A DNA stretch of 37,601 nt, from contig WGCN01000158.1 in NCBI GenBank assembly GCA_015493745.1, positions 1 to 37,601 of the forward strand, read 5' to 3'. The position numbers were made by a program, and so were the translations under genes. Positions 9,311 through 18,663 of this stretch are shown here, in pieces. The notes under the pieces were generated by a model. The model had not been told where the DNA came from, made no database searches, and saw nothing but the letters and a program-made list of their open reading frames with translations. How positions within the stretch are numbered: the stretch's first letter is position 1; every line of letters starts with the position of its first letter. This DNA is from Calditrichales bacterium (lineage in GTDB: Bacteria; Calditrichota; Calditrichia; Calditrichales; J004).

Positions 9311-9958
9311 ATGTTTAGAAAAACACTTGTCACCGCATTCTTCCTTATTGTCAGCCTTCAGGCCCAGCCTGTGGCCCCCGTACGCATACATTATCAGGGC
9401 GGAGGGGATTGGTATGGAAATAAAACCACATGGAAAAACATACTCAACGAAGGGCGGCATCTACTCAATTTACCGACAGCCCCGAAGGAAACGGCGGCTA
9501 AAATAAAAGACCCGGAATTTTCACAATCGCCGTTTGCTTATCTTGCCGGGCATGGCAACGTGGTCTTCGATGATCAGGAGGCGGCCATATTGCGCCGCTA
9601 TTTAATCCGCGGCGGCTTTTTGTTCGCCGATGATGATTACGGTATGGATCCATCTTTCCGTAAGGCCATGAAAAAGGTTTTTCCCGAGCTGGATTTTGTC
9701 CCGCTGCCCTTCAGCCATCCCATTTATCATACGGTCTATGATTTTAACAACGGTTTACCCAAGGTTCATGAACACGCCGGTGGCCCGCCACAGGGGTTGG
9801 GGTTGATTTATAAGGGGCGTCTGGTTTGTTTTTATTCATTTAATACGGATATTTCGGACGGTTGCGAGGATGCTCAAATTCATAAAGATCCGGAGAATGT
9901 GCGCAGGCAGGCTTTGAAAATGGCCTTAAACATACTTGTTTACGCGCTTACCTATTAA
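9311..9958 (+). CDS. DUF4159 domain secreted protein
   Basis: The protein has 215 residues. A signal peptide (MFRKTLVTAFFLIVSLQAQ) is followed by the DUF4159 fold: 'YQGGGDWYGNKTTW' near residue 28, then 'YLAGHGNVVFDDQEAAILRRY' and RGGFLFADDD around 77-110. The domain is a ThuA/glutamine-amidotransferase-like fold of unknown function that often occurs next to MoxR/DUF58/BatA or DUF4175 genes; the DUF4175 neighbour fits that. The ATG is the only reasonable start: no in-frame ATG, GTG or TTG lies just upstream, and the signal peptide begins there. There is no Shine-Dalgarno, because the start directly follows the T run of a terminator hairpin. Confidence 0.8.
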   Translation: MFRKTLVTAFFLIVSLQAQPVAPVRIHYQGGGDWYGNKTTWKNILNEGRHLLNLPTAPKETAAKIKDPEFSQSPFAYLAGHGNVVFDDQEAAILRRYLIRGGFLFADDDYGMDPSFRKAMKKVFPELDFVPLPFSHPIYHTVYDFNNGLPKVHEHAGGPPQGLGLIYKGRLVCFYSFNTDISDGCEDAQIHKDPENVRRQALKMALNILVYALTY

Positions 9959-9962
9959 AATC

Positions 9963-12900
9963 ATGACACATACGCAGTTTATTCAAAAACTATACAACCT
10001 GGCCGGGCGACACTACCGCTTGCATTTGCTGGGGCGTATTGTATCCTGGCTGCTGATATTTCTTTTCTCCGGGCTGGGGATGTCCCTGCTGGACAGCATG
10101 GTGCATTTTTCAAGGATCAGCCGTTGGGGATTTTTTACCTTGCAGGTACTGTTGATGGCCTTTCTGTTTATTGAAATGATCTGGCCCGCGGTACGTAAAA
10201 ATTATCGGTTCAGAAAATCAGGCGAATTATCCGCCTTTGCCCGCTTGTCGGACCGTCTTACGGAGAATAAGGATATTTGGGTCAATACCGCCGAATTGAT
10301 CGAACAGTATCAGGCCGGTGGTGACAACAACCCTTTTCAGGAAGCGGCCATAAACCGCCTGATTCCCCAATGTGACTTTTCCGCCTTGAAAAGGGCACTG
10401 CCCTTGAAAAAATACCTGCCCGCCTATTCCCTGCCGGTGGTCCTGTTGTTGAGCAGCCTGTTTCTTTATGGTCTGATCGGCCCCTCTCTGGGGATATCCG
10501 TGCTTAGAATGGTGATGCCCTGGGGTATGTTCGCCGCTGTACCCGCCTACAGTTTTGAGGTGGCTCCCGGTTCGGTAACCGCTTATACGGGGGATGATCT
10601 GAAGATAACGGCCGGCTATCGGGGCCCGCGCGCCGGAGGCATGTTGCTTTGGAAGGAAGAGGGCGCCCGGCGCATGTCTTATCCCCTTGTCAGGGCCGGT
10701 GTGGCAAGTTATACGCTGACGCTGAAGAACATTAAAAAAGATTTCCGCTATTGGCTCAGCGCCACGGAGATGGAAACCGGGGACTATAAAGGACACATTG
10801 TTTCCGATACCTTCCGGGTGGTTGTGCTGGACCCTCCCATGGTAAAGACGGCACAAATCAAGGCTTTTCCTCCGGCTTATAGCGGTCTGCCCGGCTCATC
10901 GTTTGACCTGAGCGATACGCGCTATAGCCTCTTGCCCGGAACGGAGATCCAATTCAAGCTCACTGCCAATAAGGCTTTGCGTGCCGCCGCCCTGCAATTT
11001 TCCGATTCCACGATATTGAATTTAGATGTACACAATTTTACCGCCGAGGGCCGTGCTGTGTTTACCCGTTCCCGGCAATACCGCTTTAATCTTTTATCCA
11101 TGGATTCACTCACCAACCGGCAAGCCGTTCTTTTTCATGTTGATATGCTGGAAGACCGCCCCCCCTATGTGGAAATTGTGCTCCCCGGTACGGATGTGGA
11201 AGCTCAGCCGGAAGATATACTGGCCCTTGAGGCTGCTGCCGGTGATGACTTTGGCGTTTCGGCTCTTACCCTGCGCTACCGGCATCTGGCCGCCGGAGAT
11301 ACCGGCGTGTGGCGAAAGCGGCCTTTTCAACTGCTCCGTGAAAACGGTGAGACCCGTGGGCGCTTACTGTTCGATTTTTCGGATTTAGCCATCGCTTTTG
11401 GAGATGAAATAGAATATTATGCCGTGGCCCGGGACGGAAATGTTATCACCGGACCGGGCAAGGCGGAAAGTGCCCGTTATAAAGTGATATTTCCCTCATT
11501 GGATGATCTGTTCCGGGATTTTACCGAAAAGACACGGGATCAAAATGAAAAGATGGAAGACATCTCCGGACAGTCCGAGGAGTTGAAGAAGACTCTGGAG
11601 GAGATACAGCGTGACCTGAAACGGTCGCAAAAAATGGACTGGGAAACGAAGAAGCGTATCGAGCAGACGCTGGAGGAACAAAAAAAGCTCCGGGAAAAGG
11701 TGCAAAAAATCGAGCAGGAATTACAGGAGATGGTAGAGCGGCTGGAAAATAAGGATATGATAAGCGAAGAGTTGATGCAAAAATATCAGCAGCTGCAGGA
11801 GATGTTTCGCCAGATCGCACCGCCGGAGTTGATGGAAGCCATGCGCAAGTTACAACAGGCCATGGAAAAGTCGGACCCGGCGGAAGTGCAAAAAGCCCTG
11901 CAATCCTTTAAGGAGAATCAGGAGAACTTTAAGCAAAATCTGGAACGAACCCTGGAGCTGTTTAAGCAAATCCAGATGGAGCAGCAGTTGCAACGTTTGG
12001 CGGATCAGGCGCGGGAGCTGCTTGAAAAACAAAAACAGATTACGGAAGAGCTGAATAAGAACAGCGATGATGCCGGCCGGATGCAGGAACAACAAACCGG
12101 GCAATTGAAGCGGCTGGAAGCTTCCCTGAAGGAGATGATGGATAACCCGCGTATGCAATCCTTTAAGGAAGCCATGCGTCAAATGGAAGAGGCCCGGAAA
12201 AATATGTCCCGGAATCAGTTGGCCCGCCAAAGCGAGGAAATCCGCCAAAAGATTGAACAGGGACAGCAGGAACAGGCCGGGGAACAATCGCAGGCCCTGC
12301 AAAAGGATATGGCCGCCATGCAAAGTCAGCTGCAAAGCAGCCTCAACAGCATGCAGCAACGCCATAAACAAAAAGTAGAATCCAGGATGCTGGCCATAAC
12401 CGGGGATCTGCTAAAACTGTCGTTCGAGCAGGAAAGGCTTCAGCGGCGCAGCCGCAGTGCCTCGCAGGTGGATGATGAGTTGCGCGATATCGCCCGTAAG
12501 CAGGCCCGGGTTCAGCAAAATTTACAAAAGACCATCGGCGAAATGATAGAACTGTCCAAGCAGACCTTTTTTATGGAACAGAGCCTGAACCGCAACATGG
12601 CCATGGCACAAAGTCAAATGCGCAAGAGTCTGGACGATTTGAGCGAGCGCCGGGCCATGCCGGCCGCTCAGAGCCAGCGCAAGGCGATGGAGGCTTTAAA
12701 CCGCAGCGTTCAGGGCATGCAGCGCTCATTGTCCCGTATGGAAAAATCTTCCAGCGGTACGGGATTTGAACAATTGATGGAGCAATTGAAACAAATGGCC
12801 GGCATGCAGGGAGGGCTTAATGGTGAAACCATGGGGCTGTTCAACGCCCAACAAGGGAACCGGGGACGGTTGACGCCGGATCAGCAGGGCAGGCAGCGGC

Positions 12901-13349
12901 GTCTGGCCGCGCAACAACAGGCCCTGAAACAGGCCATGGAGGAACTGGCCGGTGAGATGGGTAACCGGGGCGATGTGCTGGGCCGTTTGGGGGAACTCAG
13001 TGAAGAGATGGATAAGGTGGTGCAGGATCTGCTGAAAAAGGGCGTTTCCCGTAAAACCGTTGAACGGCAGCAGCGCATTCTTTCCCGTATGCTGGATGCG
13101 CAGAAATCGGCCCGGGAGCGGGAATACTCTAAAAAACGGCGGGCCGAGCGGGCCAAAAAATATCAGGCGGTCGATCCGCGCAGGCTGACCCCCGCTGAAA
13201 ATGCCTATTTAAAGCAGCTACAGGAGGCTCTGCAAAAATCATATAACGAAGGGTACGCACCGGAATATCAGCAGATGATTGAAGCGTATATCCATAAGTT
13301 GATCAACGAAAAACAACAACGGCGGGCTGGCGATGGCAGGACTCGTTAA
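9963..13349 (+). CDS. DUF4175 family membrane protein with long coiled coil
   Basis: I place the start at the ATG at 9963 (MTHTQFIQ), 4 bp after the previous stop, rather than at the TTG at 9936 offered by the ORF track; this gives 1,128 residues. Three membrane helices lie in the first ~175 residues (about 27-47, 56-76 and 150-172). An Ig-like extracytoplasmic region follows to about residue 510. A very long Gln/Glu/Lys/Met-rich coiled coil then fills most of 515-1100. This is the architecture of DUF4175 proteins, whose role is unknown. It forms a tight unit with the DUF4159 gene before it and the patatin gene after it. The coiled coil may span or organise the periplasm; that is inference. 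Confidence 0.8.
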   Translation: MTHTQFIQKLYNLAGRHYRLHLLGRIVSWLLIFLFSGLGMSLLDSMVHFSRISRWGFFTLQVLLMAFLFIEMIWPAVRKNYRFRKSGELSAFARLSDRLTENKDIWVNTAELIEQYQAGGDNNPFQEAAINRLIPQCDFSALKRALPLKKYLPAYSLPVVLLLSSLFLYGLIGPSLGISVLRMVMPWGMFAAVPAYSFEVAPGSVTAYTGDDLKITAGYRGPRAGGMLLWKEEGARRMSYPLVRAGVASYTLTLKNIKKDFRYWLSATEMETGDYKGHIVSDTFRVVVLDPPMVKTAQIKAFPPAYSGLPGSSFDLSDTRYSLLPGTEIQFKLTANKALRAAALQFSDSTILNLDVHNFTAEGRAVFTRSRQYRFNLLSMDSLTNRQAVLFHVDMLEDRPPYVEIVLPGTDVEAQPEDILALEAAAGDDFGVSALTLRYRHLAAGDTGVWRKRPFQLLRENGETRGRLLFDFSDLAIAFGDEIEYYAVARDGNVITGPGKAESARYKVIFPSLDDLFRDFTEKTRDQNEKMEDISGQSEELKKTLEEIQRDLKRSQKMDWETKKRIEQTLEEQKKLREKVQKIEQELQEMVERLENKDMISEELMQKYQQLQEMFRQIAPPELMEAMRKLQQAMEKSDPAEVQKALQSFKENQENFKQNLERTLELFKQIQMEQQLQRLADQARELLEKQKQITEELNKNSDDAGRMQEQQTGQLKRLEASLKEMMDNPRMQSFKEAMRQMEEARKNMSRNQLARQSEEIRQKIEQGQQEQAGEQSQALQKDMAAMQSQLQSSLNSMQQRHKQKVESRMLAITGDLLKLSFEQERLQRRSRSASQVDDELRDIARKQARVQQNLQKTIGEMIELSKQTFFMEQSLNRNMAMAQSQMRKSLDDLSERRAMPAAQSQRKAMEALNRSVQGMQRSLSRMEKSSSGTGFEQLMEQLKQMAGMQGGLNGETMGLFNAQQGNRGRLTPDQQGRQRRLAAQQQALKQAMEELAGEMGNRGDVLGRLGELSEEMDKVVQDLLKKGVSRKTVERQQRILSRMLDAQKSAREREYSKKRRAERAKKYQAVDPRRLTPAENAYLKQLQEALQKSYNEGYAPEYQQMIEAYIHKLINEKQQRRAGDGRTR

Positions 13350-13374
13350 TTTTCCGGGCCGGACAACGAGCGTA

Positions 13375-15942
13375 ATGCGCTCTGTTTACGGATTGCTGCT
13401 CCTGTTCAGCATGGCGGTCATGGCACAGGAAGTTTTTGTCAAGGAGGCGCGTTTCCAAAACGGGCATATTGAGGTGATCTCCTCGGATAATTTTTTGCCG
13501 GCGCCAAGGATTGCCCTGGTGCTTAGCGGAGGTGGTTCCCGGGGAATCAGTCATATTGGCGTTCTGAAAGTATTGGAAAAAGCCGGTATTCGCCCCGATC
13601 TGATAGTCGGCACCAGTATCGGCGGGGTGGTGGGTGGTCTGTATGCGGCGGGCTATTCCGCCGGGGAAATAGAAACCTTTTTCCATACCATCGACTGGGG
13701 CGATATGTTCCGCGATACCGCCTCCCGCTCCAACCTGTTTCTGGAACAGAAGAATGAACAGGATCGCTATATTGCCTCCATCCGCCTGGAAAACTGGCAG
13801 CCCTATATCCCCAATGCCGTAACACCGGGACAAAAGGTGCTCAATGTCCTCTCCGATCTGTTCATGCTGGCGCCTTATCAGGTAAAGAACAGCTTTGATG
13901 ATCTAAAGATACCCTTTCGCGCCGTGGCTACCGATATTGTCCATGGCCGTAAGATTGTATTGGATCGCGGAAATATTGCCGCCGCGTTAAACGGCTCGCT
14001 GGCGGTGCCCCTGCTTTTTTCTCCCGTGAGCTGGGATACGCTTTTACTGGTGGATGGCGGGGTTAAGGCCAACTTGCCCGCCGGGGTGGCCCGGGAGTGG
14101 GGAGCGGATATTGTCATTGCCGCCGATGTGAGTGCCGAACTGCGTTCCCGGGATGAACTCAGCGCCCCCTGGGAGGTGGCCGATCAGGTTACAACCATTA
14201 TGACCGACCGGAATAACGTTAAGGAATATGGCGATGTGGATATACTGCTTACGCCCGTTTTGCCGCGGTCAACCAATACGGATTTCAGCAAGGTGGATGC
14301 CCTGATCCGCGCCGGTGAAGAGGAAGCGCAAATCAAGCTGGAAGAGATTCATAAGCAACTCAAGTCGTTTGAAAAGCAAAGCGCCCGTTTTTTGACGCGC
14401 GAACTGATCAATGGCCATAAGATTGACAGTCTGTCCGTGTTGACCCTCTCCCGCCGCATGGAGCGCTGGGTACTGGACGGCGGTTTTTCAAAGGTGACGG
14501 CGCGCTACTCGGCCAAAAGGCGGGAACTGCACTACTTTTTTGAATCCTACTCTGCCATTGATACCATACTTTTTCAGGGTAATGTTTATGTCAGCCATCA
14601 TGAATTGTTGGACTCCATGCGCACCAAAGTGGGGCAGGTACCCATAACACGTATATTGAATGATGATTTCGACCGTTTGCGAAAAATCTATCATGGTCGT
14701 GGCTATTCCCTGATGGAAATCGAGGATGTCACATTTATAAACGGTGTGCTGTCCATCCGTATCAACGAGGGGCAGGTTGGCCGCATCATGGTATCGGGGA
14801 ATAAAAAAACGCGGGACTATGTGATCAGCCGCGAGTTTCAGATCCCCCGGGGGGCCATCTTCAACTGGCTGGATATCAAGAAACGGCTGGCCAACCTGTA
14901 CGGCACGCAATTGTTTAAACGGGTTACGGCGGATGTACGCCGTCATGGTCAGGCCGCCGACGTGGAAATTCATGTTGATGAAAAACCCTCCGTACGCGTG
15001 CAGTTTGGCGGTAAAGGCGATAATGACCGTCTCTTTCAGGCTTATCTGGAGCTTTCCGATGAAAACCTGTTGGGGCGCGGCGTTAAGGCCAAAGCCCAGG
15101 CCCGGGTGGGTAACCGCGATGGCTGGCTGGGGTTGCGCTTTCGCTCGGAAAGGATATTCACCTCTCTGTTCACTTTTCGTGGCATTTTGTTTTACTCCTG
15201 GGAGGTAAACCCCCGTTTTTGGCATACACCGTATCAGGGGCGCTACCGGGAAGAACGGGCCGGTATTCGGCTTTTGCTGGGCCGACAGGTGGAACGCTTC
15301 GGTCTGGTCTCCGCCGAAATTAAGGCACAACGCGTTCGCAATACGGTTGAGGAGGGTCTGTTTTCGCAGGAACGTACCCTGCAGCTACGATCCTTTGCCC
15401 TGCGCTCGGTAACCGATAAACGCGACCGTATCGATTTTCCGACCAAGGGTGAATACAATTATTGGGAATGGGAAAGCGGAAATACGGTGCTGCTGCAAAG
15501 CCAGCAGGGCTACAGCAAAATCCGTTTACATCTGGAAACCTATTCACATTTGTTCAATGCCAACCATGTTTTACACCTGAGATTTGATGGCGGGCTGGCC
15601 GATATCTCCACACCCTTTTCGGAATATTTTCGTATCGGTGGTTTTCGCCAGTTTTACGGATTGCTGGAAAATGAGCGTTACGGCAGACAAATGCTTATCG
15701 TCAGTGCTGGCTACCGCTGGCGGCTGCCTTTCAAGATTCTGACGCCGGTTTATCTTGGCGTGCGGTATGATCTGGGGAATGTCTGGCAGCAACCGGTATT
15801 ATCCTTAAGAACCTCGGAGCTGCTGGCTGCCAGTGGTGTCTCCCTGGGCTGGGAGACTTTTCTGGGCCCTTTGAATATCGCCTGGGGGCAAAATGCCTTT
15901 GGCCGTAAACAGTTCTATGTCTCCTGGGGATTTAATTACTGA
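13375..15942 (+). CDS. Patatin-like phospholipase with POTRA and BamA-type barrel (type Vd autotransporter)
   Basis: The ORF track starts at 13333, but the ATG at 13375 begins a proper signal peptide (MRSVYGLLLLFSMAVMAQ), giving 855 residues. The patatin domain has the oxyanion motif GGGSRG (~52-57), the nucleophile motif GTSIGG (Ser ~81) and the DGG of the catalytic dyad in VDGGVKANLP. One or more POTRA-like segments follow (ILFQGNVYVSHHELLD; GRIMVSGNKKTRDYVI), then an Omp85/BamA-type barrel to the C-terminus (GRKQFYVSWGFNY). This domain order matches PlpD-type class Vd secretion, in which the lipase is displayed or released through its own barrel. Both catalytic residues are present, so lipolytic activity is expected. 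Confidence 0.9.
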   Translation: MRSVYGLLLLFSMAVMAQEVFVKEARFQNGHIEVISSDNFLPAPRIALVLSGGGSRGISHIGVLKVLEKAGIRPDLIVGTSIGGVVGGLYAAGYSAGEIETFFHTIDWGDMFRDTASRSNLFLEQKNEQDRYIASIRLENWQPYIPNAVTPGQKVLNVLSDLFMLAPYQVKNSFDDLKIPFRAVATDIVHGRKIVLDRGNIAAALNGSLAVPLLFSPVSWDTLLLVDGGVKANLPAGVAREWGADIVIAADVSAELRSRDELSAPWEVADQVTTIMTDRNNVKEYGDVDILLTPVLPRSTNTDFSKVDALIRAGEEEAQIKLEEIHKQLKSFEKQSARFLTRELINGHKIDSLSVLTLSRRMERWVLDGGFSKVTARYSAKRRELHYFFESYSAIDTILFQGNVYVSHHELLDSMRTKVGQVPITRILNDDFDRLRKIYHGRGYSLMEIEDVTFINGVLSIRINEGQVGRIMVSGNKKTRDYVISREFQIPRGAIFNWLDIKKRLANLYGTQLFKRVTADVRRHGQAADVEIHVDEKPSVRVQFGGKGDNDRLFQAYLELSDENLLGRGVKAKAQARVGNRDGWLGLRFRSERIFTSLFTFRGILFYSWEVNPRFWHTPYQGRYREERAGIRLLLGRQVERFGLVSAEIKAQRVRNTVEEGLFSQERTLQLRSFALRSVTDKRDRIDFPTKGEYNYWEWESGNTVLLQSQQGYSKIRLHLETYSHLFNANHVLHLRFDGGLADISTPFSEYFRIGGFRQFYGLLENERYGRQMLIVSAGYRWRLPFKILTPVYLGVRYDLGNVWQQPVLSLRTSELLAASGVSLGWETFLGPLNIAWGQNAFGRKQFYVSWGFNY

Positions 15943-16044
15943 TATCGTTTCGCCTTTCCCGCTTTACACGGCTGGATTTTTTTACCTGTAGTACCGTATC
16001 TTAGAATACTTTGTCACCGGTTCCATCATTGTGGGGTTAGTGCC

Positions 16045-16596
16045 ATGCCTCAAACTTTTCATACCCGCGGGAATATTGAACTTTTAAGCCAGAACTTTGT
16101 GGCGGTGTACGGTTCGCGTCAGGCCTCTGAGGCTCTGAAAGACGATGCCGCCCTGCTGGCCCGTACGATGGCCCGGGCCGGGATGACCGTGGCCGGAGGG
16201 TGGCAATCGTCCCTGGAAAAACATTTTTTGCAAACCTTTATGGATTCCGGCAGAGGATATGTTATCAGCTACGCGGCACGGATGCTGGAGGATGCCCCTC
16301 TCAGGTCCGGGCTGGATGTGATGATGGACAGCGGGCGTCTGTTGCAGGTGGCCCCGGATGTTGCCCAAAGCCGGGCCACCTTAAAAACGGTAGCCCGGCG
16401 CGACGCCCTGATGCTGGAACAGTGTCACGCCGTTCTTTTTTTGTTCATAGCGCCGGAAGGGCGGTTAGCGGAACTTTTCGGTTACCTGATCGAACACCGC
16501 TTTCCGCTGTTTGTACTGCATCATCCCCTGAACGGCCGATGGCTGCGGCAAGGGGCCTTGCCCGTGGCCGCGGATGATATCGGCGTCTTTTTCTGA
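16045..16596 (+). CDS. Stand-alone DprA/SLOG-like Rossmann protein
   Basis: The protein has 183 residues. It resembles the Rossmann core of DprA/Smf: VAVYGSRQAS (19-28) matches the VGSR.AS start of that fold. RRDALMLEQCHAVLFLF (118-134) matches the DprA 'RNRIIAGL...' helix and strand, and 'FPLFVLHHP' matches the last strand. The canonical GLARGID loop is replaced by TVAGGWQSSLEK, so single-strand DNA handling cannot be assumed. It lacks the SAM-like and winged-helix additions of full DprA. It could be a LOG/SLOG nucleotide-binding protein instead. It converges on the NhaC gene with a 13-bp gap. Confidence 0.55.
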   Translation: MPQTFHTRGNIELLSQNFVAVYGSRQASEALKDDAALLARTMARAGMTVAGGWQSSLEKHFLQTFMDSGRGYVISYAARMLEDAPLRSGLDVMMDSGRLLQVAPDVAQSRATLKTVARRDALMLEQCHAVLFLFIAPEGRLAELFGYLIEHRFPLFVLHHPLNGRWLRQGALPVAADDIGVFF

Positions 16597-16609
16597 CAAA
16601 CCCTGCGCC

Positions 16610-18517
16610 TCAGGCAACCTTTTCCGTTGACTTTTTGCCGGCAAAACGAACGATTAAAAACAAAGCTCCCGCGCTTAAAACAATTTCCACGCCGCTGGTT
16701 AAACCAAAACCGGCCGGAATAAATCCGAACAGGACAGCCACGGTGGCCACGACCAGGGCATAGGGCATTTGCGTGCGAACATGGTCTATATGATCCGAGC
16801 CGGAAGCCATGGATGACATGATGGTGGTATCCGATATGGGCGAACAGTGATCACCGAATACCGAACCGGCCAACACCGCGGCGATGGAACTCAACATAAT
16901 GATCTGCTGGTGGGCGGCCGTGATGGTGGCATCGGCATGGGGAAGCTGGTGGGCGATAGGGATGACGATGGGGGTCAGGATGGCCATGGTGGCCCAGGAA
17001 CTGCCCGTGGAGAAGGCGATGACCCCGGCAATGATAAAGGTGATCGTGGGAACCCAGCGCGCCGAGAGCAGGGATTGTGTACTGTTTATGACCCAGTTGG
17101 CGGTTTGCACATCATTGCACACATTGCCGATACTCCAGGCCATAACCAGAATCAGCGCCGCCAGAACCAGGGATTTTACTCCGGCCACCCAGGCGTTTAA
17201 AGCCTCGTGAAGGCTCAGAATCTTTTGGCTGAGGATCATGATCATGGCCACAAAGGTGCCGAAAAAGGCACTCCACAGCAATACCTTGAAAGAGTCTCCG
17301 GCGCCAAACACCGTGCTGATGTAATGCAATAGCGAATCATCGACGGCGCGTGGCCCTGTTTTGTTGTATCCGGTAATCCACAGGCCGACGATGGTGGTCA
17401 GGATCACCGTGATTATGGGCAGCAGGGCATTATACCAGCGCAGGGGGGTGCCGGGCTCGGCCAACAGTTCCTTGGCGTTAACATCGGCCAGGGGGATGGC
17501 CTTGTCACTTAAAACCTTGTTCTGGTGTTGGGCGCGCCGTTCCGCCGCCAGCATGGGGCCGAAATCCCGTCCCAGAATGGCTATAAAAAAAGCAAACACC
17601 AGGGCCATTATGGGGTAAAAGGAGTAAGGGATGGTTTGCAGAAAGACGAGATAAGCGTTATCGCTTAGCCCCAACTGACCGTAGGCCTGGCCGATGAGGC
17701 TGATTTGATAGCCGATCCAGGTGGAGATAAGGGCTATGGTGGTAATCGGGGCGGCGGTGGAATCCACCAGATAGGCCAGTTTTTCCCGGCTGATCTTTAA
17801 CTTATCGGTAAAAGGACGCATGGTATTGCCGACGATCAAAGTGTTGGCGTAATCATCAAAGAAAATGAGGATACCCATGGCCCAGGTGGCCAATTGTCCG
17901 CGCCGGTAGCCGGAGGCATAGCGGGACAGGGTTTCCACAATGCCCTGGGTGCCGCCCGCACGGGAAATCACCCCTACCATCCCCCCCAGGGTGAGACTGA
18001 AAACCAGGATGGCGAAGTTGTCGGGATTGGCGGCCGAAACACCGATATAGTCACTCACGCCCAAAAAGAAGCCGCTGACGGGGTCGTAGCCATGAATGAT
18101 CATGGCCCCGGTAAAGACGCCGGCGAAAAGGGCCAACAGCACCTGGCGGAAAATCAGGGCCAGTAAAATGGCGATCAGGGGCGGTAAAATACTCAGCCAG
18201 CCGGGAATGACCCAAAGCTCGGCAATGGGACCGTTCGCGCCGCTTAGCTGCCAGCTTCCCGCCTGTTCAAAGGTGCTTTTCGTACTCTGCCATAAACCGG
18301 AAACACTGTCATAGCTAAAAGAAAGGGACAAACGCCTGTCCTCGTGGGTTAGGAACAAAGAGCCTGAAAAATCATCCCGGGCCGCTTTGATTTTGAAGGT
18401 GTAGGAACTTTCGGTGATGTAAACCTTGCTTTGATCCACCAGCTTCGGGGTAGCGCCGGTGGAGAACAGGGGGAAAAGCAATAAAGCAATCAGGAAAAGA
18501 TAAACACGGTGCAACAT
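16610..18517 (-). CDS. NhaC-family Na+/H+ antiporter with periplasmic N-terminal domain
   Basis: The protein has 635 residues. From about residue 103 on it is a polytopic membrane protein with the NhaC-type core, for example 'VFSLTLGGMVGVISRAGG', ILIFFDDYANTLIVGNTMRP and STGSSWATMAI, followed by GDHCSPISDTTIMSS. It is expected to exchange sodium for protons or a related organic substrate. Unusually, a signal peptide (~1-22) and a ~75-residue beta-type soluble domain precede the first membrane helix. The start overlaps no other gene, and 146 bp separate it from the divergent GWxTD gene. The residues DDYAN and GDHCSP are well conserved in the family, which supports the call. Confidence 0.85.
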   Translation of the reverse strand: MLHRVYLFLIALLLFPLFSTGATPKLVDQSKVYITESSYTFKIKAARDDFSGSLFLTHEDRRLSLSFSYDSVSGLWQSTKSTFEQAGSWQLSGANGPIAELWVIPGWLSILPPLIAILLALIFRQVLLALFAGVFTGAMIIHGYDPVSGFFLGVSDYIGVSAANPDNFAILVFSLTLGGMVGVISRAGGTQGIVETLSRYASGYRRGQLATWAMGILIFFDDYANTLIVGNTMRPFTDKLKISREKLAYLVDSTAAPITTIALISTWIGYQISLIGQAYGQLGLSDNAYLVFLQTIPYSFYPIMALVFAFFIAILGRDFGPMLAAERRAQHQNKVLSDKAIPLADVNAKELLAEPGTPLRWYNALLPIITVILTTIVGLWITGYNKTGPRAVDDSLLHYISTVFGAGDSFKVLLWSAFFGTFVAMIMILSQKILSLHEALNAWVAGVKSLVLAALILVMAWSIGNVCNDVQTANWVINSTQSLLSARWVPTITFIIAGVIAFSTGSSWATMAILTPIVIPIAHQLPHADATITAAHQQIIMLSSIAAVLAGSVFGDHCSPISDTTIMSSMASGSDHIDHVRTQMPYALVVATVAVLFGFIPAGFGLTSGVEIVLSAGALFLIVRFAGKKSTEKVA

Positions 18518-18614
18518 GGGCTTGGCCTCATAAAATGAATATGGTTCGTCGAAGGTGGCTAAAGATAGGCAAAACAGGGGATATGGCGCAATCCGCAGTC
18601 CGGTTAGACTTACC

Positions 18615-18643
18615 TTGCTTTAAAAGAGGCGGAGAAGTAAATT
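18615..18643 (+). promoter_or_regulatory. Possible promoter of the GWxTD gene
   Basis: TTGCTT (18615-18620), a 17-bp spacer and TAAATT (18638-18643) lie in the divergent intergenic region. Transcription would start near 18650, just ahead of the GGAG ribosome site at 18655. The match is moderate. Confidence 0.3.
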
Positions 18644-18663
18644 CTTATCTTTTTGGAGATGGG

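Noticed and set aside
9936-9962. TTG start for DUF4175 in the ORF track
   Set aside because: It lies inside the DUF4159 gene, and the ATG at 9963 fits the junction and the family start better.
13333-13374. Upstream start for the patatin gene
   Set aside because: The peptide MAGLVNFPGRTTSV has no signal character; the signal peptide begins at 13375.
18535-18663. Segment with AGGCAAAAC and GGCGCAATCCGC resembling parts of a GEMM-I c-di-GMP riboswitch before the GWxTD gene
   Set aside because: Only short fragments match; the conserved GGGACGCAAAGCC core and the tetraloop receptor are not present. A covariance-model search would be decisive.
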